A stretch of DNA of 64,000 bases from Chlorella sorokiniana (GCA_025917655.1 CP084617.1:1178001-1242000), one strand, 5' to 3'; positions 23,601 through 35,151 are shown, counted from the first letter of the stretch. Translations and numbers: made by a program. The notes: generated by a model from the sequence alone, not told the origin.

Positions 23601-26600
23601 CTGAGGAGTGCCTGCCTGAACCACAGCTGCATGCCTGTTGGTCCCCCCCGCCCCCTCCCCCCCAAGCCGCTGGTTTCAAGTGCCCTTTTGATTCACCCGT
23701 GCGATGCTGTTTTCATGGCATGTGCACAGCGCGACCCCTTGTTGCTCCTGCTGTACAGCCCGGCTTGAGTGTGCCGAAGAACCCAGCAACACCCAGGGAC
23801 GCCTGCTTTACGACTATGGAAACGTGAGCAGAGCTGCTTGTGTTGCATCTGCCACTCAAGCCGACGGCGCAGAGTTGTCGCCACCCATTGCATGCGGCAC
23901 GTTGCAATGTAGCAGGTGCTGCGGTTGTGAGACTTGCACCAAGCATGTCCCATGCATGCTCCTCAGTTTGAACACCTGCAGGAGCCACAGTGTCCCTTCC
24001 CCACTCTTGACACTCCTTGGCAGGATTACTGGGAGGTAAACGCGGAGGAGATCAATCTGTTGGCGAAGAGCGAGGAGGCGCGGCGGGCGAGCGAGGAGGC
24101 GCGGCGGGCGAGCGAGGAGGCGCGGCGGGCAAAGGAGGCGCAACAGCTGGCTGAAGCGCACATTGCAGACTTGCAGCGCCAGTTGCAGCTGCTGCAGTCG
24201 CGAGCCAGCGCTCCCGGCCCCACGCAGCAGCCCAGCGGCGGCAGCCCCCTGCCGCCCCGCTGGACGCCATGTCAGCGGACGAGCGCCACAACGCGGTCGC
24301 CGACGGCGCAGGAGGGGCGGGTGCGGCGGCTGCGCCGCCCGAGGTGACCTCGCTGGCGCCTTTGACGGGAGCAGCAGCCGCCACCGCGGCAGACGCCGAG
24401 AAGGTGCTGGTGCGCAGGGAGCACCCGGCAGGCGCGGATGCAGCGACGCCTGCAACAGCGCGCGGCCGTTTTGCGACGCCCGCCACCACCAGCAGCGGCG
24501 GCCGCAGCATTGGGCCTCCCCACGGCGAGCAGCCTGCCTCTGAAGTGCAGTCCACCCCACAGCTCACCCGGCAGGCAGCTGAGCCAGCAGCAGGGCCAAC
24601 ACTTGAGCCATCGACCAAGCTGGAGTCCGAGCCAGCAGCTGCAGTGGCAGAAACACCAGCATGCATTGGCGACGCGGTGCCGTTCCCGCAGCGGCAGCAG
24701 CAGCAGCAGCAGCAGCAGCAGGGGCAGCAGGCCGAGGAGCCGCCGCCTGCGGTGGCCCACGCACTCCTCGAGCTGAAAGGGGCGCAGGCGGCTTTGGAGG
24801 AGGCACAGCGTGCACAGCAGGAGGCACAGTGCCAGCTGGGGCAGCGTGCGGTGGAGGAGGCTACCAGCCAGCTTGCCCTGCAGGAGGCGGAAGTCGCCGC
24901 CGCCGCCGCTGACACGGCACTTGCGGAGGCGCGGGCCACGCTGCAGCGTCGGCGGGAGGGGCGGGAGGCTGCGGCTCGGCCGAGGCGGCCCAGCTGCAAG
25001 GGGAGCTGAAGGAAAAGGCGCAGGCGTTTGACGACTCGTTTTGGGACGACGTGCCCGTATCGTGCGTGAGGGCTGCGGTCATCACTCCTCATGTTCCAAC
25101 CCCTTCCACCCCTGTGCGCTGTTTGGGACGCGCTGCTCCCTGCATCGCTCAATCGAAGCCGTGCAACTCAGCGCTGGCAGTGTCACCCCTGCAGGGCCGC
25201 CATCGATGCCTGCTACCGTCTGGTGGCGCCCGCTCCCGGCGCCGCAGCGGGGGAGCCTGCAGACCCGCCTGCACGCGGGGAGAGGCGCAAGGAGGGCAGC
25301 AGCAGCGGGAGCAGCAGGGTGCTCAGCCGGCGGCGGCCCAGCGAGCGGTTGCCGAGCAGGGTGGGCAGGACGGCGGCGAGGTTTTGGAGGTGGAGGGCGT
25401 GGAGGGGGCTGGGCCGCTGCAGAGCCTGCTGGAGCTGGTCACAGAGCGCCGGCCGCTGAGCCTGCAGCTGAGGATGGTGCGTCGCGCCGCCACATGCATG
25501 CCCAACGCTGGCGTCACCATGCGGCAAACCGTGGCTCTGCCTCCGCCCTGCCAGCCACCCAGATTGCTCTCAGCAGTTTGTCTTTGTGGTTGCTAGAGCA
25601 GTTTTGTCCTTGTCTGTTTCCCCGCTCGTGTGCTGCAGGTCTTTGCGGGCGAGGAGGGCGCTACGGTGACGCTGCAGGAGCAGCTGGAACAGGTGAGCCC
25701 CTTGCTCGCGTCTTGCATAGGACACGGCAACTGAAGGGCACAGCCCCTGCTTGTTTGTTCGTGTGGATTGTTGCGTGTTTGTTGCTCCATGCGTGGTTGT
25801 TGCAACCATCCTTGTTTGGCTCTGGTGAAGCCATGCACTGCTGTGAGCTTTCGTTGCCTGCCTGCCGCATGCGGGGTGTGTTTGCTGACGTCGATGCCTG
25901 TGCGCCCTGCTCTGCCGCAGTTCCCTGGCGTGGTGGGCCCTTACGCCCAGCTGCTTGAGGCTCGGGCGGCCCACCAGCTGTTCCATGACCGGCAGGAGGC
26001 GGCGGCGGCGCACGACCCTGCAGGGCTGGATGGGGAGGAGCTGGCGGCGGAGGCGCGGGCCCAGGCTGAGGTGGCAGCCGCTGCAGAGGCCGCGGGCGTT
26101 GCTCGGCAGCGGTGCCAGGAGGCGCGAGCTGCTGCGGAGGCCGCACGGGCGGCACTGACAGATGCAACAGCTGCCGTGATGGCGGCAGAAGCCGAGGCGC
26201 GAGCTGCACAGGTGCTCGTGCAGGCAGAGGAGGAGGCGGAGGCTGAGCGGCGGCGGCAGGAAGAGGCGGCTGAGCGGCGGCGGCAGGAGGCGGCGGCCGA
26301 GAGCGGCGGCGGCAGGAAGAGGCGGCCGAGCGGTGGCGGCAGCAGGTGGCTGCTGAGCAGCGGCGGCAGGAGGCTGCGTCTGAACTGTGGCGGCAGCACG
26401 TGGCGGCCAAGCGGCGGCGGCAGGAGGAGGAAACTGAGCGGCGGCGGCAGCAGGTGGCTGCTAAGCGGCGGCAGCAAGAGGGTGCAGCAACCCGGCGGCG
26501 GAAGGAGGCAGAGCCGGAGGAGCTGCGGCGGGAGGCAGCCAGAGGTGAGCAGCCACGCGAGGAGGGTCAAGCAGCCGCTCCGTCTGGAAGGCCGCTCATA

Positions 26601-26942
26601 AAGCAATGGGTGCTGCAAGTTCTGCACCCATCTGCTGGCGGCAAGGCCCGCTCCCGAGACGCATGCCACTCCCAGCAGCAGCAGCAGCAGCAGGAGCAGC
26701 AGCAGCGGGGGCGGCGGCAGCAGCCTCCAGCAGCAGCAGGGGTGCCGATCAAGCGATCAGCCAGCGAAACGCCCAGCGGCAGCCGCGCCAAGCAGCCACG
26801 CCCGCGCCCGCCCGGCGGCGGTGGCGGCACCAGCGGCGTGCTGGTTGACCTGACAGGCCTGCTTCTGCCGGGCGAGCAGCCCCAGCAGCAGCCCCCGGAG
26901 CAGGAGCCGCCGGCTGAGGCGGAAATAATTGATCTGACCTGA
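20654..26942 (+). CDS. RAMA + SET domain protein with coiled coil and C-terminal SUMO-interacting motifs
   Basis: ATG at 20654. Residues 1-40 read LVEAGLVKPGRGSLQLTYKG then FQADVLADGRV, the start of a RAMA domain. A following exon has HRGKRLRQYQQMY, the RAMA end. An acidic Asp/Glu/Ser tract follows. The SET domain is spread over later exons: VRAGSKLGAGSFLGFYR; LWKLGVGSYVAEVTQD; CSAYECGNETMRINAPQDNP; ANCHVYEILVAGFALLAFFT; GRLLYDYGN|DYWEV, the ELxYDYGxxYW end motif. The rest is a long Glu/Arg/Ala/Gln coiled coil with SEEARRA triplets and ERRRQEE repeats, a basic KR-rich NLS-like stretch, and GVLVDLTG and EIIDLT-stop, two typical SIMs. I infer a nuclear lysine methyltransferase recruited to SUMOylated chromatin. 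At least three one-base losses (24255-24258, 24957-24980, 25277-25280) break frame in the tail, and another irregularity lies near 26300. The tail could be a separate downstream gene. Confidence 0.78.
24069..24131 (+). repeat. 21-bp coding repeat, 3 copies (SEEARRA)
   Basis: Three nearly identical 21-bp units AGCGAGGAGGCGCGGCGGGC(G/A), each encoding Ser-Glu-Glu-Ala-Arg-Arg-Ala, directly after the SET end motif. A seven-residue period is a coiled-coil heptad. The near-identity suggests recent expansion. Confidence 0.9.
26225..26520 (+). repeat. Degenerate coding repeat GAGCGGCGGCGGCAGGAG
   Basis: Many imperfect units encoding Glu/Lys-Arg-Arg-Arg-Gln-Glu/Gln, part of the basic coiled coil of the RAMA-SET gene. 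One unit near 26300 is out of phase with the rest. Confidence 0.8.
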
Positions 26943-27672
26943 CACGGCACTTGACTGGTAACTGAAAGAGGAACGTTGAACTGACTGGGGCGCCGCCCAC
27001 CGCCTGTACCGCCCAGATCCCAGCCACTGCTTCGGCCGTGGGAGCTCCCTGTTATCTTGTACAAGTATTCCCGCAATCACAACAACGAGTTGTTTGCGCT
27101 TTCTGGCTTATGATTCTTTGTCACTTTTGACGTTGACAACCTCTCCTGTCGCATGAGCGCGGCACATTACAACCTCCCTGCGGTTTGTGTAACACTGAAG
27201 GCAACATTCTTGTTCCAAGATCCATTTCTTTTTCAAGGTATTGGTGGGTTCACTTGCGCCTGCAATCAAGAGGAAGGCTCTCTGTTCCTGGCAATGTGCC
27301 CTGCTGGTCACCGCCAAAACGTCACCTGCACCAAGGTTGGCCAGCCCAACCCGGCCTTGCAGAGCTGGCGGGCACTGACCCACGTCTCAATGACGCCTCG
27401 CCCTCAATCTGCTTGGTTTGCTGGCTTCAGACACCCTGTCGGGGCTTCTCGCTGCGAGCGAGAAATATCATATGCTGAGGTGGCACGCCCCCACCCTGGC
27501 TTCGTGTAAGGCACAGGGGCACGCCGAGGGGCTTTGGGTGCTCAATCAGAACATCAGTAGGGGGAAGGGCACTTGGCAGTGCGATGCTCGTCTAAACCCC
27601 GCTTGCGTTGCACTCTCTTTGGTTGTGCGGCCCTTGTGGCGGGCCTAGGCCGCTGAGTGCGCCCGGGGCGCG
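26943..27672. other. Intergenic region
   Basis: About 730 bp between two genes on the same strand. It holds the 3' end of RAMA-SET and the promoter of the CBM20 gene. Less GC-rich than the exons. No supported gene, RNA or repeat seen. Confidence 0.5.
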
Positions 27673-29576
27673 ATGAACACGGCTGTTTCGCTGCAGCGAT
27701 CGACCGGGCCCTGCCCAAGTGTCAGCAGCAGATGTCCCAGCAGCGGCAATAGCAGTAGACCTCACGAATGCCGGCGTCTCCTAGGGCTGGAGCCGCGGGT
27801 AGCGCCCTGCAGGCGGGCCACCCGGCGGCATCAGCACCGAGTGAGTGCTCGTCCTGATCTGGCTGCACAGAGCCCCTTGCAACAATCTCTGGACCGATGC
27901 ACTTATAATTTTGCGCGGCGTCAGCCGCAGGGGCTGCCTGCTGCTCAGACTCGCTTGCTGCGCTCCCTGGCCTGCCGCCCGCCCGCAGGCCGTGGTGCAG
28001 GCGATCGCAGTGCCCGGCCCTGTTTATAGACTCCGGCTTTGATCGGGATCGCTTGCGCGACAGCAAGACGCAGCAGCTGCAGCCGACGGGCAACTTTCTG
28101 CAGTTTCCCATGCGGGAAGATTCGTCCGACCTGCGCAAGACGCCGCCGCTGGTCAGGTGCAATCCCCGCCTCGCCTGCTGCCGCATGCCTCGTCAGCACG
28201 CGCTTTGCCGCGGATTTTGAACGAGGCTGGTAGGGTTTGGGCCGTAGCAACGTCCCGCACCAGGAACGCCTGCAGGGCAGGCGCTCGCGGCCCACCCGCT
28301 GTGCCTTTTTGTCCTCCCCGCCGCCGCTGCTCCCACCCCCGCTCCCCTCCCCGCTGCCTTCCCCCAGGGTGCGGCTGGCGGTGGAGTACCGCGTGCACAG
28401 CCGTCAGATGCTGTGCGTGGGGGCAACCAGATCCCCTTTGGCTGGTCCTTCCTGTCCATAGCCAAGGTGCCGGCGTCGTGGAACCCTGGGGACCTGTGGG
28501 CGGTGGAGGTGGAGCTGCCAGCTGGCACCAAGGTGGAGTACAAGTACGTGATCCTGGAGGAGCAGGACTGGACGCAGCAGGTGTGTGTGTGTGTGTGTGT
28601 ATGTGTGTGTGTGGGGGGGCGGGTGTAGTGTCAGCGGCGGGGCGGGCAACGGACGCTGGAGGCACGGGCGGCGGGGGCGGCGGGGCAGAGCGGAGGTTGG
28701 GGCTGCCCTGTCGACCGCCCCGTGCGGTCAGAGGGCAGCCTCGCCTGCTGCTGGCGCGTCAGCCGGGACCACCCTGGCGACTCACAGCAGCAAGGCAGCT
28801 TGTGACCGCAAGGGCCGCTTCGCCCACGCTGCCGCTCAGCCTTCCCATGCCCTTCATACACGCACACACATAGTTTGCTCCTCCTCACCTCCCGCACCCC
28901 CTGCGGCGGCACCTTCAGGTCAACGAGCTGTCCGAGGGGAAGGTGGAGTACACGTACCGCATAGAACCCGACTCCAGGTGGGAGCCGCCTGGCGGCCGGC
29001 AGCTGGCTGGCACACACCAGCTGGCGGCCTGTGCTCCACTTTGTTGGGCAGCGTCGGCGGCAAGGGGGGGCAGGGGGGCTCTCAGCCTCCCGTTGCCCGC
29101 AGCCGCATTCACGCTGCGGGTGGTCTGTTCCCCCTCGCCGCCCTGCAGCCCGCCGGACGTGCAGAAGATCACCAAGCAGATGGCGATTGTGGCGTGGCAG
29201 CCGGGGCCCAACCGCGTGCTGCAAGTGCCCACAGAGGTGAGCCTGGCCGTAGCGTAGAGTGACGGCTCATCGATACATCATCACTTTTGATAAATTGTCA
29301 CTCTGCGCTGTGTATGTTTCACCTTGTCAACCGTGGAATGTCCGTGTGTGCTGTTGCGCTGTCGTCGCCTCGTCAGCTCATCCGCTGGCCGCCATCGGGC
29401 GCCGCCTGCTGTGCTGCAGGAGGAGCTTGCGCAGCTGCGGCCCGGCGAGCGAATAGAGCGGGAGCCGCCGCCGCTGCTGCCCGCCGCCAGCCAGCGCAGC
29501 TACGGGCAGCAGGCGCTGGGCAAGCTGCTGGGCCAGGCGGGGGGCAGCCGCCCTTCCCGGCCTCCGAGTCGGCGGC

Positions 29577-29608
<32 letters not shown>

Positions 29609-30006
29609 ACGCCCCCTCGCGGCAGCAGGAGCTGTCGGGGGTGTGGGAGGTGCTATCCTTGGACCAGGATGGGCGGCCCTTCCTCGACAGGTGGGTGGCG
29701 GCGTGCAGCCGGGCGGCGGCCGGCCCGGGTGTCGCTGGCTGGGGGAGCCAGGCGCTGGCGCTGGGCAGCTGCAGGTGTTGTGAACCCCTTGCCTGCCGTC
29801 GCGCCGCCACCCCTACACTCCCACACCGCCACCCCTGTACTCTTACTCCGCAACACCGCAACCGACCGCCACCCTACTCTGCCGCCCTGACCCGCCACCC
29901 TGTACCGCCACCCTGCGCCGCCGCCCCACCCATGTGCAGGCGGGATGTGTGGGGCCGCGAGGACCAGCCCACACGCTCGGTGCGGCGGCCGCTCTTCGGG
30001 CCCTGA
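27673..30006 (+). CDS. CBM20 (starch-binding) domain protein
   Basis: The proposed first exon (27673-27840) is rich in Ser and Arg and poor in acids, like a chloroplast transit peptide, and ends at GTGAGTG. The next exon gives DSGFDRDRLRDSKTQQLQ. The CBM20 core follows: VRLAVEYRVHSRQMLCVGGN, QIPFGWSFLSIAKVPASWNP, GDLWAVEVELPAGTKVEYKY and EEQDWTQ, the family pattern of an LG/FGW turn, Pro-x-Trp, and KVEYKYV. Later exons encode VNELSEGKVEYTYRIEPDS and NRVLQVPTEEEL, then a Pro/Gly/Ala/Arg-rich tail ending REDQPTRSVRRPLFGP. No glycosidase, phosphatase or dikinase catalytic domain is visible, so it may be a starch-binding accessory protein. G runs at 28419-28423 and 29539-29544 are each one base short. 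The joint between exon 1 and the next exon is unresolved, so the start is less sure than the domain. Confidence 0.83.
28579..28617. repeat. (GT)n microsatellite
   Basis: GT repeat with one A interruption and a terminal G run, at the 5' side of the intron after the CBM20 core exon. Confidence 0.9.
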
Positions 30007-31555
30007 CACACCCCGTGCACCCCGAGTGCAGCGCTCGCGCCGCCCGCCGGCCCCTCGCATTCTGGCCGCACGCTGCGGCCGAGCAGGCCGGCGCCGCGCT
30101 GTGCGTCAGCCGCTCAGCCGAGCCACCCGAATGGTCAGTGCCAGCCACTCTTCGCTCTCTTTTCCTTCTTTCTTCCCGCTCCTTACCCCGCGCCTTCGCT
30201 GTTTTCTGCCAGTTCCTCCCCCATCATGACGCTCGCAGCTGTGGCCGTGTCCCGGCCCCCTCCAGCTCTCGGCCTGCCTGCGCCCAGGCGGCAGCGCGCT
30301 GCGCCAGGCTTGGCGGCCCCGGCTTGCTTGCCCAGCCCGCTGCCTTCACCACGCTGCGGGGCGGGGCAGCACGCCAGCCTCAGCCCCCTTCAACGCCCTC
30401 GCTTGACATCCCTTTCTCTTCCCATGCAGCACTGCTGCCGGCACGCCGTTACCCCCGCTCAGCATACGAACGCTACTCAGCTGCCCGCCTTTTGGGGGCG
30501 GCTTCGGTCAACCCACGCCCCTGCAGCCCTTGCATGTACCCCACTCAATGACCGGAGGGAGCCTGCTGCGCTCCCTCCCGTCCTTGCATAACTCAGCTGT
30601 TCACCGCCCGTCGCGGCCACGCGCTGGGCCGAGCCCATGCGCTGTCCCCGCCGCGGCCCGCCTTTCAACCCAACCGCACTGCTGCTGCTCCGTGCTGCGT
30701 GCACAGCCCCCAGTTTGCTCTCTCTGCAAGAAACTGTTGACGGCGTCCCCGCCTCTGCACGCCCGCATGGCATGCCCCATTCTTTCCTGTCCTCTCACCA
30801 CAAAGATACTGCTGCCTGCGACGCCAGACGCCCTGTAATGATACTGCACCGCCGCACAGCTGGGCAGGTAGCACGTGCTGAACCCTGCGGGCAGAGCACG
30901 CCCAGCACCAGCAGCCGCTGCCAGCTGTACCCCTCGACAAGCGCCTCAACCGAATGTGCTACCCACTACATTGTGTCATTCTGTGCAGCACATGGGATGA
31001 GAAGCGGGGGCGCTGAGCACCAGCTGCCACTGGCCCCCTGCGCGCTCAACCGCGCGCATGGCTGGGCGGTGAGCAGCTGCAGGGCAGCCAGGCGGGCACG
31101 CCGCGCTTGCCAGGAGGGCTGTGGTGGGGTGGAGAGGAGGCAAGGGAGGGCGCAAGTGCAAGTGTCCAAGCAGCCAGGCATGAGACAGGCTGCTTGCAGG
31201 GCGAGAAAGGGAAAAGGCCGGCGGGTGGAAGGGACCAGCCGGCGCTAGCCCCCTCTGAAAGGGGTAGTTCAAACGCAAAACAATGGGAGAACAGGAGGGG
31301 TCAGCGGGATCAGAGAAAGCTTGGCAGCGCAATTGCAAAGCTGTGAATCGTGTGTTGGTGAGGCGGGGGCAAAGGTGGCTGGAGCAACGCTGGACAGCCG
31401 CGGCCCAGCAGCTGCCTAGCAAAATCGGCCGGCGCCGGCCGGGAGGGGCAGGCTGGAGCGACGCTGCCGGGGCCGTTGGGAGCCAGGGCGGAGGGACGCT
31501 CCCGGCAACCCCGAGGGTTGTCACCCCGCCAGTGCAAGGTGGGGGGGCGGGCGCC
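30007..31555. other. Long intergenic region between convergent genes
   Basis: About 1.55 kb between the stop codons of the CBM20 gene (+) and the TIGR01589 gene (-). It should hold both 3' UTRs. Open frames here have no domain motif or splice pattern I can support. No repeat family or RNA gene recognised. Confidence 0.5.
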
Positions 31556-34495
31556 TCACGTGCCGCTGGTGCTGGGAGCTGCCGCCGCCGCAGCCGCCGC
31601 GGCCGGCAGGTTGAAGTCCGTCTGCATGTCCACAGGTCCCTGCCAAGAAGGATAGAAAGGGAAGAAAGAAGGGGACAGAGAGAGGGTGAGGTCCGTTGTC
31701 GACGTCGTTCATGTGGAGGGGCGCGCGGGCGCAAGGCATGCAGCATGAAGCAGCCACGCCAGCCTGACTGCCCGCTTGTTCAGGGAGGGCCCGGCATGGC
31801 ATGGGCCCGGTGAGCAGGCTGCCACCGCCCTCCCCAGCAGGAGCAGGTCATACCGGCAGCAGACCGGGTTCCCTGCAGCGCCCCTCCCGGCCAGCGGGTG
31901 GCCCCCACCTCTCCATGCAGGTGCTCCAGGGCCAGGTCCGACAGCGAAGTTGCGGGGCAGCGTGGCCAGCTCGCCGCCTGCGGAGGAGGGAGGTGCCCGG
32001 GTGGCGGGTGGGTGGGTGGTGGTGGGGGCTGCAAGCCGCAGCAAGCCTGCGCCGCCTTCTGACGCGCCGCGCTCTCGCCGAAAAGGTCACTTCACGCGTG
32101 ACCATTGGTCAATGTCCCCCCCCCACACACACACCACCACCACCACACCACGCAGCGAGCCTCTGCCCGCTGCCGGCTGCCCAGGAGCCAGCCAGGCAGC
32201 CAGCTCAAGCGACGTTTGAGACACACTCGCACGCGCGGCCCCCTCCTCCCCTTGCTCACCTCCGACCAGGGGCGAGATGTCGTGCAGCAGGGCCTTGTGC
32301 AGCTCTTGGTCTGATGCCACTCGCAGCAGGGGGAGGCGCCGCTGGTGTGCTCCTCCCCCCCACCTGCTGCGCCAGCTCGCCAGGGAAGGAGAGAGCGGCG
32401 GCTGCCCCGGACGCGGCCCCGCCGCCCTCCTCGGGCGCCCCCGGGCCCTGCCCCTGCACATGCGCCTGCGCCTGCTGCTGCTGCTGGGTGGCTGGGTCGC
32501 CTCCGGGCGGGCCGACCAGCCCGCCGCTGCCGCCCTTGCCCGCGCGCCGCCGCCGGCGCCGCCGCCCGCCGAGCCGCTGGTGTGGAAGAGGGGGATGCCG
32601 GAGGAGGTGGCGGACACAAACTGCGGTACGCTCGCGTACTGCTGGCCGTCCGAGGCGCCGGGCGCGTCCCAGCCGCGCTGCACCTTCTGCACCATGGACA
32701 CCTGCTGCTCCAGCAAATGGTTGAACATGATGATCTGGCTCTTCAGCTTCAGCCGCGTGTAGTAACACCTGCGGAGAGCCAGGGGGAGGCACGCAAGGAG
32801 GGAGGGGCGAGGCGTAAACCAACCGAGGGTGTTGGGGCGGCAAGAGCGGCAAAAGCGGCCAGAGGCGGGGCAGGACTGGATGCAGCAGGGCGTGGCACCC
32901 GCCCCGAGGGGCGCCGGTGCGGAACGCCAGCTCAGCATCGGGGGCAGCCGCCCAGAGATGCCGGCCACCCCAGGGTTTCGGCAACAGCCAGCCAGCAGAG
33001 CGGGCCGGGCAGCCAGCCCAGCGTGCGCTTCTGTCGCCGCCGCCGTTGGTCCCCCTCCCCCTCTCCCTGTCTCTCGCACACACACACACAAGCACCCACG
33101 CAGCCGACGGCACCCGCCTGAAGAACTCTGGGTTCTGCTCCTCCAGCTTCTGCCACACCAGCTGCGTGAAGCCCGGCTCTATCTTGGCCTGCTGCTGCAG
33201 GATGGACACCACCTCCGTCTGCGGCACCGAGGCAGGAAAGGAGGGGGAGGTGTGTATGTGTGTGTGGAGGGGGGGGTAGTCAGCACGGGGTCGGGCGGTA
33301 GTCAGCAGGGGGTCTTGCAAGGTGCCCGGGAGAGGCGGAGGGGGCAAACGTCGCCGCCAGGTCGCACACCCGCCGGCAGAGCACGGCGGCAGGCACCCAT
33401 GCAGGCTGCCGCGGCCGCCCACCTGCGTCATGTAGAGCTGCAGGCAGCGCTCGATCAGGTTCTGCACCATCTGGATGTCGTCCTGGCCTATGCCGCCGCC
33501 GCCGCCGCCGCCGCCGCCGCGCGCCCGATCCCCCTCGCCGCCGGCCGTGGCCGTGGCGCGGCGCCGCCCCGGGGGCGGGCGCTCCCGCCCGCCGCGCCGG
33601 CTGCCGCGGCCGGGGCGCCGGCCGCGGGTTGAGCCGAGGGCACGGGCATGCCGGCGGGGCGGGGACTCCGGCCGCGGGGGGCGGCGCCGACGCTGCTGCT
33701 GCAGCTGCCGGAGTGGCTGCGTGCGCTGGCGTGGCTGCGTGTGCTGGCGCTGCCGCGGGGCGGGAATTGGCAAGGGCATGGGGCGGGGAGCGGAGGCGGC
33801 GCCGGGTGCGCTGGAGGCTGCCTGGCCCGGCGCCGTGCCGCCGGTGCCGCCCGCCGTCGCGCCCGGCAGCGGCATCAGCATGGGCGGGCGCATGCCCGGC
33901 CGCATCGGCTGCATCATGCCCGGCCGCATGAACATGGCTGCGCTGCCTGGCTGCGGGAAGAGCATGGGCATGGAAGCGGGCGCATGCCGGGGGCATGCCG
34001 GGCCGCGCGGGCGCAACGCCGGGGGCGCACCGCGGAGGGCAGCGGCAGCGACGCGGGAGGCCCGGGTGCCGCGCCCGCCTGCCCAGCCGCTGCAGGCGGC
34101 GCGCCGCCGCCGCCGCGCCGTTTGCCGCGCCGTGCGGCGCCTTGGGACCCGCCACGATGCCTTTCACGGGTGCCGCAAGGCCGCCGTTTGCGGCTGGTCG
34201 ATGCGCCGCCGTACCTGGCGGAAGCTGCATCTGCTGCGGCCGGGGCTGCACCTGCTGCTGCTGCTGCTGCGCCGAGGCTGGAAGGGTCACGGGCACGCCC
34301 GCCGCGGGCGCCGCTGCAGCATTCCCCGGCGGTGGCCGCACTGCCCCCGCCGCCGGGCGCCGCTGGTGCTGCAGGAGCAGCAAGGGCTGCTGCAGGCGGG
34401 CCCTGCGCGGCTGCGTTGGGTTCAGCCTTGAGAGGCGCCGCAGCTGCTGACCGCAGCGCATGATGCGGCGGCGGCTGAGCCTGCTGCTGCTGCGC

Positions 34496-34540
<45 letters not shown>

Positions 34541-34603
34541 CTGCGCAGCAGCGCGCCTCGTGGAAGGCCTTGTAGCAGCGGTGGCCACCTGCTGCGGCTT
34601 CAT
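31556..34603 (-). CDS. TIGR01589-domain protein (plant-specific, unknown function), Gln/Pro-rich
   Basis: The diagnostic segment spans three exons: DDIQMVQNLIERCLQLYMTQ; TEVVSILQQQAKIEPGFTQL and VWQKLEEQNPEFF; CYYTRLKLKSQIIMFNHLLE and QQVSMVQK. This is the conserved core of TIGR01589, found in land-plant proteins of unknown role. Before it lie a Gln run (about 34500-34545, CAG repeats), a Pro/Ala/Gly-rich region and Met/Pro repeats such as MRPGMMQPMRPGMRPPM. After it come Gln-rich low-complexity sequence, SDQELHKALLHDISPLVG, LSDLALEHLHGE and the end VDMQTDFNLPAAAAAAAAA plus PSTSGT. The composition suggests a nuclear or RNA/transcription scaffold, an inference only. The reading needs several extra bases, clearly at 32355-32361 and 32329-32333. 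Start ATG at 34603 chosen as the first Met before the Gln run. Confidence 0.83.
34499..34548 (-). repeat. (CAG)n tract encoding poly-Gln
   Basis: About 15 CTG triplets on the plus strand, read as CAG/Gln on the minus strand, near the N-terminus of the TIGR01589 protein. Probably length-variable between strains. Confidence 0.9.
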
Positions 34604-35151
34604 CGAAGAGCTGCAAAGCAGGGAAGGTGTTGCACCCAGTGGGCGCACGGGCGGCAGGTGACGGGGCTCTGCAGCGTGCGGCAAGCCCGCGCCGCTCCTG
34701 GGTGGCTTCCTGCGACTCTGCATGTTCTATAAAGCGGTTGCTGGAGGGGGCGGTGCCGCACCTGCGCTGTCAGCTGCAGGGTTGTGACGCGGGAGCACCC
34801 AAAGGCCGCCTTTCTGTATGGGTTGCTCTTCAGACACTTTGAAGCTCATCAGAATTGCACTTTAACAGGTCCCGGGCCCGACCTGCTGCCAGTGGGGCTT
34901 AGCAGACAGGGCGGGATTTGTTTTGGAAGCAGGAAGGGGTTCAGGCTGCTCAAAACGAACCCAAGGATGTTTCGATGTAAGGGGATTGTTGGAAACTGGC
35001 GCCGGGCTCCCCTTTTTGCGCGGAAGTGATGTCTCATCCGCAACGCTAGCGGCTGAGAGGGGGTGGCGGGGTCAAAGGGCCCCTGCGGGGCAGGGCTGCT
35101 GCCAGTGAATTGCAACCCCTCTTACCACCGGCAGCCAGACAGAGCTTGATT
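34604..35151. promoter_or_regulatory. Divergent intergenic region (TIGR01589 / DnaJ-like)
   Basis: About 550 bp between two divergent starts. TTCTATAAAG at 34726-34735 looks like a TATA box on the plus strand but is more than 400 bp from the DnaJ-like start, so it may be chance. No other feature recognised. Confidence 0.4.

Noticed and set aside
24052-25152. 366-codon Ala/Ser/Cys-rich open frame opposite the RAMA-SET gene
   Set aside because: It is the antisense shadow of Gln/Ala/Glu-rich coding sequence. GC-rich codons leave the opposite strand open. No domain or splice support.
26225-26520. Mobile repeat insertion in the RAMA-SET gene
   Set aside because: The repeats are in-frame coiled-coil codons that grade into unique sequence, so they are internal expansion, not an inserted element.
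30226-31248. Possible small genes in the 30-31.5 kb gap
   Set aside because: Several open frames start here, but none shows conserved motifs, splice continuity or codon pattern different from its antisense strand.
32256-34016. A 586-codon open frame on the minus strand as a single-exon gene
   Set aside because: It runs through at least two clear introns of the TIGR01589 gene that happen to lack stops in this GC-rich DNA. The conserved domain needs splicing and other frames.
34726-34735. TATA box for the DnaJ-like gene (TTCTATAAAG)
   Set aside because: Good match to the consensus but more than 400 bp from the start codon, and no evidence for a long leader. Kept only as a note.
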